Under the pieces are notes generated by a model. That model was not told where the DNA came from and ran no database searches. It was given only the letters and a program-made list of their open reading frames with translations. A DNA stretch of 11,005 bases from an uncultured Traorella sp. (GTDB lineage: Bacteria > Bacillota_I > Bacilli_A > Erysipelotrichales > Erysipelotrichaceae): positions 1-11,005 of the forward strand of contig CAMEIZ010000056.1 in NCBI GenBank assembly GCA_945919165.1, in the 5' to 3' direction. Positions 1-5,956 of the stretch are shown here, piece after piece (the stretch's first letter is position 1; each line of letters begins with the position of its first letter). A program made the position numbers and the translations under genes.

Positions 1-338
1 ATATCAATATCGACCAATTTGTCGCCCTGTTTGATTTTCTGGCCTTGGGTAACATGTGTATTAAATCCCTCTCCTTTAAGTTCGACAGTATCAATACCTA
101 TATGAATCAGAATTTCAACACCTTTGTCTGTTTTGATTCCAATTGCATGCTTTGTTGGAAAGCATACGCTAATTTCGCCACTCATAGGGGCACAGATAGT
201 TGAATCGCTTGGCACGAATGCAAATCCTTGTCCCATCATTCCCGCTGAAAATACAGCATCATTGACTTCAGAAAGAGGAATCAGTTTTCCCGAAACTGGC
301 GCTTGAAAGGATTCTTTTTTCTTAAATAAATTAAACAT
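1..338 (-). CDS. PTS glucose-type EIIA domain protein (3' part beyond window)
   Basis: This is a cytoplasmic phosphocarrier of the sugar phosphotransferase system. It passes phosphate from HPr to the IIB domain of the neighbouring permease. Reading from 338 leftward gives 112 codons beginning MFNLFKKKESFQAPVSGKLI. The fold markers of the glucose-family IIA are present: APVSG near residue 13, a first histidine in PTKHAIGI (H64), and the phosphorylated histidine in LIHIGIDTVELKGEGF (H79). Family members are about 150-165 residues, so about a third is missing off the left edge. The start ATG lies inside the last codons of the upstream IICB gene (overlap of 8 bases, ATGTTTAA), and only a weak purine stretch precedes it, so translation is probably coupled to that gene. 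A stand-alone IIA beside a IICB lacking its own IIA makes a complete enzyme II. It could also serve other IIA-less permeases in the cell. Confidence 0.93.
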   Translation of the reverse strand, partial: MFNLFKKKESFQAPVSGKLIPLSEVNDAVFSAGMMGQGFAFVPSDSTICAPMSGEISVCFPTKHAIGIKTDKGVEILIHIGIDTVELKGEGFNTHVTQGQKIKQGDKLVDID

Positions 339-1911
339 TTGCTTTTACCGCACGTTTTAATTCAGCTGCTGCCTTTTCGACTTTAGCTCCGTATACAACC
401 TGAAGATTTGTTTCATTGATTTTGATCAAACCTAAAGATCCTGTTTTCTTTAACGCATTTTCATTAATGACTGAAGTATCTTTTAAAATTAAGCGCAAAC
501 GAGAAATACAATTATCAATTTCAACAATGTTATCTTTTCCGCCTAATGCTTCCATGATTGCAGCTCCAAGTTCAGTTACTTCTTCATCATAGCTGATTTC
601 ATCTGTTTCATCTTCTCTTCCTGGAGTCTTGATATTGAATTTAACAATTGCCCATTTGAATACTGTGTAATAGATAACAGCATAAATCAGACCAACAATA
701 ACATTTAAATACCATTTTGTTTCTGGACCGCGAAGTACACCGAATAGCATTAAGTCAATAAGTCCACCACCGGCATTTCCGATACATACACCTAACAGTG
801 TGTTGATTAAGAATGAAAGACCAGCCATGCAAGCATGGAATAACCATAATAATGGTGAAATGAAGAAGAATGAGAATTCAATTGGTTCAGTAATACCTGT
901 AACAAAGCTTGTTAATCCGGCAGCCAATAACATACCTTTTACTTTTTCTTTGTTCTGTGGAAGTGCTGTCTTATACATAGCAAAGCAAGCAGCAGGTAAA
1001 CCAAATACCATGAATGGATGAGTACCCTGAGTTAAGAAACGAGTTGCCTGACGCATTACATCCATATCTGGATTTGAACTCATTAATAACTGGTTGAAAA
1101 TATTCAATGCACCTGAAATCTGTTCACCGTCAATAACTGCAGTTCCACCAATAGGAGTGAAACGAATCAACTGATTTAGAATATGGTGCAAACCAGTAGG
1201 AATCAGTAATCTTTCCAAGAATCCGTAAATGAAAGTTCCAAATGCTCCGGCAGCAGCCAATAAGTTACCGAAACCATTGATTGCCATATTGAATAATGGC
1301 CATACAAAATACATTACAATTGCCAGGAAAGGAATTGTAACAACCATCATGATTGGAACAAATCTCTTACCACTGAAGAAACTGAATGCAGTAGGAAGCT
1401 GAGTTTCATGGAATCTATTATGAATCATAGCTGTCCATAAACCTACGATGATACCACCGAAGATGCTCATACGATAAGTGAAGATACCCATTACTGTATC
1501 ATAAGCTGCATTCTGTTGAGTAGCTTCCAGAAGGCTCATTCCCTGACTTGTTAAGTAATCAATACTTGTTGTTTCTGGAGTAATACCATTTAAAGACAGG
1601 AAGAAACGGATAGTTACATGGAACAAAATAAACCCGATAATAGAAGCAAATGTTGCAACTTCTTTATCTTCTTTTGACATTCCCTGTGCAACTGACATAC
1701 AGAATAAAATTGGAAGTAAACCAAATAGTCCTCCTGCAAGCGAATTTACCAAACTGACAAAACCATTTACAAATTCAACATTAGCCAATACATTTCCAAA
1801 AACATTTGGATTTTGTAATGTAGATGCTAACCCTAATAATAAACCTGCAGCAACAATGATAGATAAAGGACCCATCAAAGATTTACCGAGCTTTTGAATA
1901 AAAGTTTTCAT
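331..1911 (-). CDS. malX: PTS system glucose/maltose-type EIICB permease, MalX-like
   Basis: This is a membrane sugar permease that phosphorylates its substrate during uptake. The 526-residue protein has a IIC domain (about residues 1-425, some ten hydrophobic segments) and a C-terminal IIB domain (about 445-526). IIC carries the GITEPIEF signature (339-346) and GLHHILN (240-246). IIB carries the phosphorylated cysteine in DNCISRLRL (C468). Stretches such as RFHETQLP, GKRFVPI, LLIPTGLHHIL and IKTPGR resemble E. coli MalX (maltose/glucose) more than NagE or PtsG, from memory of those sequences. The exact sugar is therefore inferred. No IIA domain is fused; the next gene supplies it. A longer reading frame starts at 1962, but AAGGAG at 1918-1923 sits 6 bases before the ATG at 1911, and the predicted transcription start is near 1962, so 1911 is the better start. 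Control is probably by carbon catabolite repression through the cre-like site at 1991-2004. Confidence 0.93.
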   Translation of the reverse strand: MKTFIQKLGKSLMGPLSIIVAAGLLLGLASTLQNPNVFGNVLANVEFVNGFVSLVNSLAGGLFGLLPILFCMSVAQGMSKEDKEVATFASIIGFILFHVTIRFFLSLNGITPETTSIDYLTSQGMSLLEATQQNAAYDTVMGIFTYRMSIFGGIIVGLWTAMIHNRFHETQLPTAFSFFSGKRFVPIMMVVTIPFLAIVMYFVWPLFNMAINGFGNLLAAAGAFGTFIYGFLERLLIPTGLHHILNQLIRFTPIGGTAVIDGEQISGALNIFNQLLMSSNPDMDVMRQATRFLTQGTHPFMVFGLPAACFAMYKTALPQNKEKVKGMLLAAGLTSFVTGITEPIEFSFFFISPLLWLFHACMAGLSFLINTLLGVCIGNAGGGLIDLMLFGVLRGPETKWYLNVIVGLIYAVIYYTVFKWAIVKFNIKTPGREDETDEISYDEEVTELGAAIMEALGGKDNIVEIDNCISRLRLILKDTSVINENALKKTGSLGLIKINETNLQVVYGAKVEKAAAELKRAVKANV

Positions 1912-1917
1912 ATTTTT

Positions 1918-1923
1918 CTCCTT
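1918..1923 (-). promoter_or_regulatory. Ribosome binding site that fixes the EIICB start
   Basis: AAGGAG on the minus strand, preceded by an A-rich run, lies 6 bases upstream of the ATG at 1911. It decides in favour of the 526-residue protein over the frame extended to 1962. Confidence 0.85.
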
Positions 1924-1949
1924 TTTTGAATCAAATGAATGTGCACATT

Positions 1950-1962
1950 GTGATTGAATCAC
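1950..1962. promoter_or_regulatory. Perfect 13-base palindrome at the predicted transcription start (operator candidate)
   Basis: GTGATTGAATCAC has six-base arms around a single central G. It begins at about +1 of the promoter at 1969-1996 and lies in the leader of the PTS operon. A symmetric site here would suit a dimeric repressor (for example GntR or RpiR type, often linked to sugar operons). No regulator gene is in view, so the binding protein is unknown. A small RNA hairpin is an alternative, but the one-base centre makes a poor loop. Confidence 0.5.
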
Positions 1963-1968
1963 GCACTC

Positions 1969-1996
1969 ATTATAGCATTGTCCATTTTTATGTAAA
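1969..1996 (-). promoter_or_regulatory. Sigma-A promoter of the PTS operon
   Basis: On the minus strand TTTACA (1991-1996) is followed by 16 bases and TATAAT (1969-1974). The -10 is preceded by TGC, giving an extended TGn element. Transcription should start near 1962, leaving a leader of about 50 bases before the EIICB start. This is the strongest promoter match in the window. Confidence 0.8.
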
Positions 1997-2004
1997 CGCT
2001 TTAC
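1991..2004 (-). promoter_or_regulatory. cre-like catabolite-responsive element overlapping the -35 box
   Basis: GTAAAGCGTTTACA on the minus strand matches the consensus TGWNANCGNTNWCA at 12 of 14 positions; the two mismatches are at the 5' end. Its 3' half contains the -35 hexamer TTTACA, so bound CcpA would exclude RNA polymerase. That is the classic position for glucose repression of a sugar PTS. CcpA binding itself is inferred. Confidence 0.65.
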
Positions 2005-2034
2005 TCGATTTTAGAAAGGTTATTTGAAAAATAT

Positions 2035-2064
2035 AATTTTTTACATTTTGTGAAATTTTTTACA
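2035..2064. repeat. Two 11-base direct repeats upstream of the PTS promoter
   Basis: AATTTTTTACA occurs at 2035-2045 and again at 2054-2064, a period of 19 bases. The repeats lie between the phosphatase stop codon and the PTS promoter, about 40-70 bases upstream of the -35 box. They may be an activator site or simply AT-rich DNA. Confidence 0.4.
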
Positions 2065-2081
2065 CCTGTTTTTGTCACCAT

Positions 2082-2828
2082 TTATTCCAAATAAATTCTT
2101 TTAAGCTGATCAATTTCATCTTGTGACATTCCCATACGCAAAATGACATAATTCTCTACATTTCCATATTTTTTTATTTCATCTATGGAAGCCTGAAGAT
2201 AACATTCATGAGCACTGCATAAATAACCAATCGCTTTTAATAAATTTTCATCTTTTATTTGTAAACCTGCCTGATTCATTGCCAGATTGCTGTAAAACTG
2301 ATTTGTCAGCAGATAATCTTCCATAACCGTTTTTTCATCAACCCCTAATAACAACAGAACCAGTGCAATTCCATAACCTGTACGATCTTTTCCTCCTCGG
2401 CAATGCTGAAGAACAGGTACGTTTTTTTTATCTCCGATAATTTTCAACATTTGACGATACACCTGAATACAGGTGCTATCCGTCACAAACTGACGATACT
2501 GATCAATCATTAATTCATAGATTTTATTCGGATCTATTGGCCCGCCAAACAGATCTTGCATCGATAAAGCTGCAATGCTTGCACAAGGATCTAAATGAAG
2601 AATATTGGCTTTACAGACATCCATATTATTTTCTCTTTCTTTAGAGGAACGATAATCAATAACCGTTTTAATGTGGAGGTCATCAAAAACTTTTAAGTCA
2701 TTTTCACTCAGTTGGCTTAGCTGATCACTTCGATACAATAGTCCATCTTTTATTTTTCTGCCATCTAGAGTCACATATCCTCCGATATCTCGAAAATTAT
2801 GTGCACCTTCCAATTTTATATAGTTCAT
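2082..2828 (-). CDS. Tyrosine/serine protein phosphatase (Y_phosphatase3 / LipA-type family)
   Basis: This is a cysteine-based phosphatase of 248 residues that should remove phosphate from protein tyrosine or serine, or from a phosphoinositide-like substrate. The P-loop HCRGGKDRTG (142-151) supplies nucleophile C143 and R149 in the CX5R motif. The HCxxGKDR form, with Lys-Asp before Arg, is typical of this bacterial family. The N-terminal NFRDIGGY (11-18), LLYRSDQL (30-37) and VIDYRS (56-61) are also family hallmarks. There is no signal peptide, so it is cytoplasmic. The start at 2828 is chosen because AGAAGGTG (2834-2841) sits 5 bases before it. A longer frame reaching 2942 would overlap glyA by about 100 bases without support. 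It begins 13 bases after the glyA stop, so it is the third gene of the tsaC-glyA operon. The substrate is unknown. No clear terminator follows it. Confidence 0.9.
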   Translation of the reverse strand: MNYIKLEGAHNFRDIGGYVTLDGRKIKDGLLYRSDQLSQLSENDLKVFDDLHIKTVIDYRSSKERENNMDVCKANILHLDPCASIAALSMQDLFGGPIDPNKIYELMIDQYRQFVTDSTCIQVYRQMLKIIGDKKNVPVLQHCRGGKDRTGYGIALVLLLLGVDEKTVMEDYLLTNQFYSNLAMNQAGLQIKDENLLKAIGYLCSAHECYLQASIDEIKKYGNVENYVILRMGMSQDEIDQLKRIYLE

Positions 2829-2841
2829 ACGAACACCTTCT

Positions 2842-4068
2842 TTATTCAAAACGTATTGGGAACTTTTTAGTGCATTCCAAAACTTCTTTTCTGATTCTAG
2901 CAAGTTCTTCTGGATCATCCTTATGTTTGATCGTTCGTCCAATCCAATGTCCTAATTGTCTGAACTCTTCTTCTTTAAAACCTCTTGTTGTCATGGCGGC
3001 ACTTCCCAAACGAATACCACTGGTTACAAATGGTTTTTGAGTATCAAATGGAATGGAGTTTTTGTTACAAGTAATACAAACTGAATCAAGCAGCTTTTCG
3101 GCTTCCTTACCAGAAACATGAAAACTTGACATGACATCCACTAAAATCAAATGATTGTCGGTACCGCCGCTGACAATACGGAAACCTTCTTCTTTCAAAG
3201 TGTCACACAGGGTTTGACAATTTGAAATAATCTGTTTCGCATATTCTTTAAATTCCGGTTTTAAAGCTTCTCCAAAGCAAACTGCTTTTCCGGCAATGAC
3301 ATGCATGAGCGGTCCACCCTGGATTCCAGGGAAAAGATGCTTATCCAAATCAGCAGCATACTTTTCTTTGCAAAGAATAATGCCGCCGCGAGGACCGCGT
3401 AACGTTTTGTGTGTAGTACTGGTTACAAAATCACAATATGGTACAGGTGAAGGATGCAGACCGGCTGCTACTAATCCGGCAATATGTGCCATATCAACCA
3501 TTAAATATGCACCCACCTCATCGGCAATCTCTCTGAATCTTTTAAAATCTATAATACGTGAATAAGCACTCGCTCCGGCAACAATCAATTTTGGTTTTTC
3601 TTTTCGAGCAATTCTTAAGACTTCATCATAATCAATCATTTCCGTTTCTTTGTTGACACCATAACTGACAAAACGATATAAAGTACCTGAAAAGTTAAGC
3701 GGATGACCATGTGTTAAGTGTCCTCCACTGGAAAGATCCATACCTAAAACGGTATCATTTGGATTTAAAATCGTAAAATAAACTGCCATATTCGCCTGTG
3801 ATCCTGAATGCGGCTGAACATTAGCATGCTCGGCTTGAAACAGTTCACATAAACGCTGACGAGCTATTTCTTCAATCGTATCCACATTAACACAGCCGCC
3901 ATAATATCTTCTGTTCGGATAACCTTCTGCATATTTGTTTGTTAAAACACTTCCAACTGCTTCTAACACATCATTGGAAACATAGTTTTCTGAAGCAATA
4001 CACTCAATGTTATTGAGCTGTCTTTCTTCTTCTTTTCTGATTGCATCTAATACTGCCTGTTCTTTCAT
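2842..4068 (-). CDS. glyA: Serine hydroxymethyltransferase
   Basis: This cytosolic PLP enzyme interconverts serine plus tetrahydrofolate with glycine plus 5,10-methylene-tetrahydrofolate, and is the main entry to one-carbon units for purines, thymidylate and methionine. The 408-residue protein has near-normal family length. Markers include IECIASENYVS (21-31) with the catalytic glutamate E27, EGYPNRRYYGG (49-58), HSGSQAN (87-93), VDMAHIAGLVA (191-201) with the PLP-binding D192, and the PLP lysine K221 in TSTTHKTLRGPRGG. The start is set by a four-base ATGA overlap with the tsaC stop (4065-4068) and by GGGAGG at 4076-4081, 7 bases upstream. An ATG at 4083 would place the ribosome binding site inside the gene. 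Tight coupling to tsaC and the downstream phosphatase indicates a single transcript. Confidence 0.98.
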   Translation of the reverse strand: MKEQAVLDAIRKEEERQLNNIECIASENYVSNDVLEAVGSVLTNKYAEGYPNRRYYGGCVNVDTIEEIARQRLCELFQAEHANVQPHSGSQANMAVYFTILNPNDTVLGMDLSSGGHLTHGHPLNFSGTLYRFVSYGVNKETEMIDYDEVLRIARKEKPKLIVAGASAYSRIIDFKRFREIADEVGAYLMVDMAHIAGLVAAGLHPSPVPYCDFVTSTTHKTLRGPRGGIILCKEKYAADLDKHLFPGIQGGPLMHVIAGKAVCFGEALKPEFKEYAKQIISNCQTLCDTLKEEGFRIVSGGTDNHLILVDVMSSFHVSGKEAEKLLDSVCITCNKNSIPFDTQKPFVTSGIRLGSAAMTTRGFKEEEFRQLGHWIGRTIKHKDDPEELARIRKEVLECTKKFPIRFE

Positions 4069-4682
4069 ACTGTTTCCTCCCATACCTTCTGTATCTCTTT
4101 TTCATTGATTGGACCCTGACGAACAATTTTTAAGGTTTCTGTACTGACATCAACAATCGTTGAGGAAACTAAACCTTGGCATTTTCCTTCAATGATCATA
4201 TCAATTCTGCCGTCAAAATCACGTTTTACATCTTCAAAATATACACCTGTTGCCTGTCCTGAAAGATTGGCACTGGTAACTAGAAGCGGTTTAGCGATCA
4301 TTTTTATCAACGATAAAATGAATTCATCATCCGGCATCCTGAGTGCAATCGTGTCAAATCCATTTGTAATCACATCACTGACATTCTCCCTCTTCTTTAA
4401 AATAATCGTAAATCCTCCCGGCATGAAGGCTTTTGTCAGCTTCTGTACTCTTTCATTCGTATAGGCTACTTGATCTATTTGCTCAATAGATGCGATCATC
4501 ATAGGAATTGGTTTATTGTCAGGTCTTCCTTTTGACAGTTTTAAACGATTTAATGCATCCAGCTGATCATAGACCACTCCTAAGCCATATACCGTATCGG
4601 TCGGAAAAGCAACGACTCCACCACTTTTCAGACATTCACAGGCTTCATGTAAATTTTTATGTGTCAGGATTTTTGTTTTCAT
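4065..4682 (-). CDS. tsaC: Threonylcarbamoyl-AMP synthase (TsaC/YwlC, Sua5/YrdC family)
   Basis: The enzyme makes L-threonylcarbamoyladenylate from threonine, bicarbonate and ATP, the first step of the universal t6A37 modification of ANN-decoding tRNAs. The 205-residue protein is a YrdC domain only and lacks the roughly 130-residue C-terminal domain of full Sua5 proteins. Signature segments are GGVVAFPTDTVYGLG (21-35), LKLSKGRPDNKPIPMMI (47-63), PGGFTIILKK (88-97) and LLVTSANLSGQ (133-143), which together form the positively charged nucleotide pocket. It is the first gene of the operon, with a 4-base overlap to glyA. In Bacillus subtilis the equivalent gene ywlC also lies in a cluster that ends with glyA. 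The start is constrained by an in-frame TAA only 12 bases upstream (4692-4694). No ribosome binding site is visible before it, which is unusual here. Confidence 0.95.
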   Translation of the reverse strand: MKTKILTHKNLHEACECLKSGGVVAFPTDTVYGLGVVYDQLDALNRLKLSKGRPDNKPIPMMIASIEQIDQVAYTNERVQKLTKAFMPGGFTIILKKRENVSDVITNGFDTIALRMPDDEFILSLIKMIAKPLLVTSANLSGQATGVYFEDVKRDFDGRIDMIIEGKCQGLVSSTIVDVSTETLKIVRQGPINEKEIQKVWEETV

Positions 4683-4690
4683 GCATTTAG

Positions 4691-4699
4691 TTTATCACA
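4691..4699 (-). promoter_or_regulatory. Possible extended -10 element immediately upstream of tsaC
   Basis: TGTGATAAA on the minus strand resembles TGnTATAAT with two mismatches in the hexamer, and ends 8 bases before the tsaC ATG. If used, transcription would begin within a few bases of the start codon, giving a nearly leaderless mRNA, which would fit the absence of a ribosome binding site. No good -35 is seen. A second candidate, GATAAT at 4710-4715, would give a leader of about 20 bases. The call is weak. Confidence 0.3.
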
Positions 4700-4747
4700 T
4701 TCAATTCAGATTATCTATGAAAAACACAGTTTGAATGATCACCATAT

Positions 4748-4776
4748 TTTACTTTATCAACTCATTTGTCTATACT
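4748..4776 (+). promoter_or_regulatory. Candidate promoter of the chrA pair
   Basis: TTTACT (4748-4753), a 17-base spacer and TATACT (4771-4776) match the sigma-A consensus at four and five of six positions. The predicted start near 4783 would fall inside the ribosome binding site AAAGGGGTGA (4778-4787), so either the leader is extremely short or an upstream start is used. Confidence 0.45.
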
Positions 4777-4791
4777 GAAAGGGGTGATTCC

Positions 4792-5346
4792 ATGAAAAAA
4801 GACTTGTTGAAACAGCTTTTTATTTCCACATTCTATTTAAGTGCTTTTACTTTTGGCGGGGGATATGTGATCATATCTCTCATGAAAGAAAAATTTGTAA
4901 ATGAACTTAAATGGATTGATGAAAAGGAAATGCTTGATCTGGTTGCAATCGCACAATCAGCACCTGGGGCAGTTGCTATTAACGGTGCAATTGTGATTGG
5001 CTACAAACTTGCAGGCTGGAAAGGAATACTAACTGCTACGCTGGCTACTGTATTACCGCCTTTTATGATTATTTCAATTATTTCGATTTTTTACCATGCA
5101 TTTCGAACAAACATCCTTCTTGCTGCGCTGCTTAACGGTATGCAGGCAGGTGTTGCCGCTATTATATGCAGTGCTGTTTATGATATGGCAAAAGGTGTTG
5201 TAAAAGAAAACTATACTTCTGTTATCATTATGTTTTTGGCTTTTATTGCAGCCTTTTTCTTAAATATTGATGTAACTTATATCATTTTATTCTGTATTGC
5301 ACTAGCTCTTTTAAAAATTATCTATACATCCAGGAAAGGAAAATGA
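4792..5346 (+). CDS. Chromate transporter family protein, first half-size subunit (ChrA/CHR)
   Basis: This is an integral membrane protein of 184 residues with a single CHR domain, half the size of classic ChrA (about 400 residues). Family marks are FGGGYVIISLM (21-31) and the conserved AIAQSAPGAVAIN (52-64), followed by hydrophobic segments at about 80-100, 112-133, 142-158 and 162-177. CHR proteins export chromate or related oxyanions, but in gut and soil Bacillota the natural substrate is often unknown. The start at 4792 follows AAAGGGGTGA at 4778-4787; a longer frame from 4735 has no such site. The stop overlaps the next gene by four bases. Paired half-size CHR genes, such as ywrA/ywrB of Bacillus subtilis, are thought to work together as a heteromer. 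Function beyond family membership is inferred. Confidence 0.9.
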   Translation: MKKDLLKQLFISTFYLSAFTFGGGYVIISLMKEKFVNELKWIDEKEMLDLVAIAQSAPGAVAINGAIVIGYKLAGWKGILTATLATVLPPFMIISIISIFYHAFRTNILLAALLNGMQAGVAAIICSAVYDMAKGVVKENYTSVIIMFLAFIAAFFLNIDVTYIILFCIALALLKIIYTSRKGK

Positions 5347-5900
5347 TGATGATACTTGTTGAATTATTTATTTCTTTTTTTCAGATTGGTTTGTTTAGTT
5401 TTGGTGGAGGATATGCTTCTATACCGCTCATTTTCCAGCAAGTTACTGTTGTTCATACCTGGATGAGTGAACTTCAGCTGAATGATTTAATTACGATTTC
5501 ACAGATGACACCAGGACCCATTGCCATTAACGCTGCAACTTTCATTGGAATTGAAATGGGTGGCTTTTGGGGAAGTGTTGTTGCCACTTGTGCCGTTATC
5601 TTACCGTCGATAATTCTGGTTTCTATTCTGGCACGCTTTTATATGAAGTATAAAGACATGCTTTGGCTTCAGGATATTTTAGCTTTTCTTCGTCCTGCTG
5701 TTGTTGCTTTAATCGCTTCTGCTGGAGTGAGCATCATGATTTCTGCTTTTTTCAATGAAGGAATTATTTCTTTTGATACCTTTCTCTTTTATCGCCTTTT
5801 GTTTTTCTTTGGTGCTCTGATTTTGATTCGTAAAAAAAACAATCCTGTTTTGGTGATGTTTCTATGCGGAATTTGTGAAGTGATCATAACATTAATTTAA
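5343..5900 (+). CDS. Chromate transporter family protein, second half-size subunit (ChrA/CHR)
   Basis: This is the partner of the preceding gene and also a single CHR domain, of 185 residues if the first ATG is used. It shows FGGGYASIPLI (20-30) and ISQMTPGPIAINAATFIG (52-69), the second-half version of the family motif, then hydrophobic segments at about 75-98, 116-136, 150-163 and 168-184. Three consecutive ATG codons (5343, 5346, 5349) could start it. The ribosome binding site AGGAAAGGA ends at 5340, so the third ATG has the best spacing (8 bases), while the first gives the four-base ATGA overlap with the upstream stop. Differences between the two halves suggest the usual antiparallel pairing of CHR halves. 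The gene ends just before a hairpin terminator shared with murA. Confidence 0.88.
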   Translation: MMMILVELFISFFQIGLFSFGGGYASIPLIFQQVTVVHTWMSELQLNDLITISQMTPGPIAINAATFIGIEMGGFWGSVVATCAVILPSIILVSILARFYMKYKDMLWLQDILAFLRPAVVALIASAGVSIMISAFFNEGIISFDTFLFYRLLFFFGALILIRKKNNPVLVMFLCGICEVIITLI

Positions 5901-5917
5901 TAATCTTTACGATAATT

Positions 5918-5949
5918 AACGCCAAGCTGAACTCAACTTGGCGTTTTTT
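5918..5949. terminator. Hairpin terminator between convergent chrA pair and murA
   Basis: AACGCCAAG (5918-5926) pairs perfectly with CTTGGCGTT (5937-5945) around a 10-base loop, followed on the plus strand by six T (5944-5949). It is a good intrinsic terminator for the chrA genes. On the minus strand the same stem lies just after the murA stop (5957), followed by the weaker tail TTAATTAT, so it probably stops both transcripts. Confidence 0.9.
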
Positions 5950-5956
5950 GCTTATA

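Noticed and set aside
124..306. Plus-strand open frame of 60 codons opposite the IIA gene
   Set aside because: It mirrors the conserved IIA coding sequence and has no start signal.
1912..1962. 17-residue N-terminal extension of EIICB
   Set aside because: A ribosome binding site lies directly before the internal ATG at 1911, and the extension begins at about the predicted transcription start.
2036..2081. Possible terminator after the phosphatase gene
   Set aside because: Only weak AT pairing (GTG...CAC arms with a bulge) is seen and no GC stem followed by a T run, so read-through into the PTS operon cannot be excluded.
2829..2942. 38-residue N-terminal extension of the phosphatase into glyA
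   Set aside because: AGAAGGTG is placed correctly for the ATG at 2828, and the extension would overlap conserved glyA sequence.
3296..3565. Plus-strand open frame of 89 codons inside glyA
   Set aside because: It lies opposite the conserved PLP-site region of glyA; no family resemblance and no translation signal.
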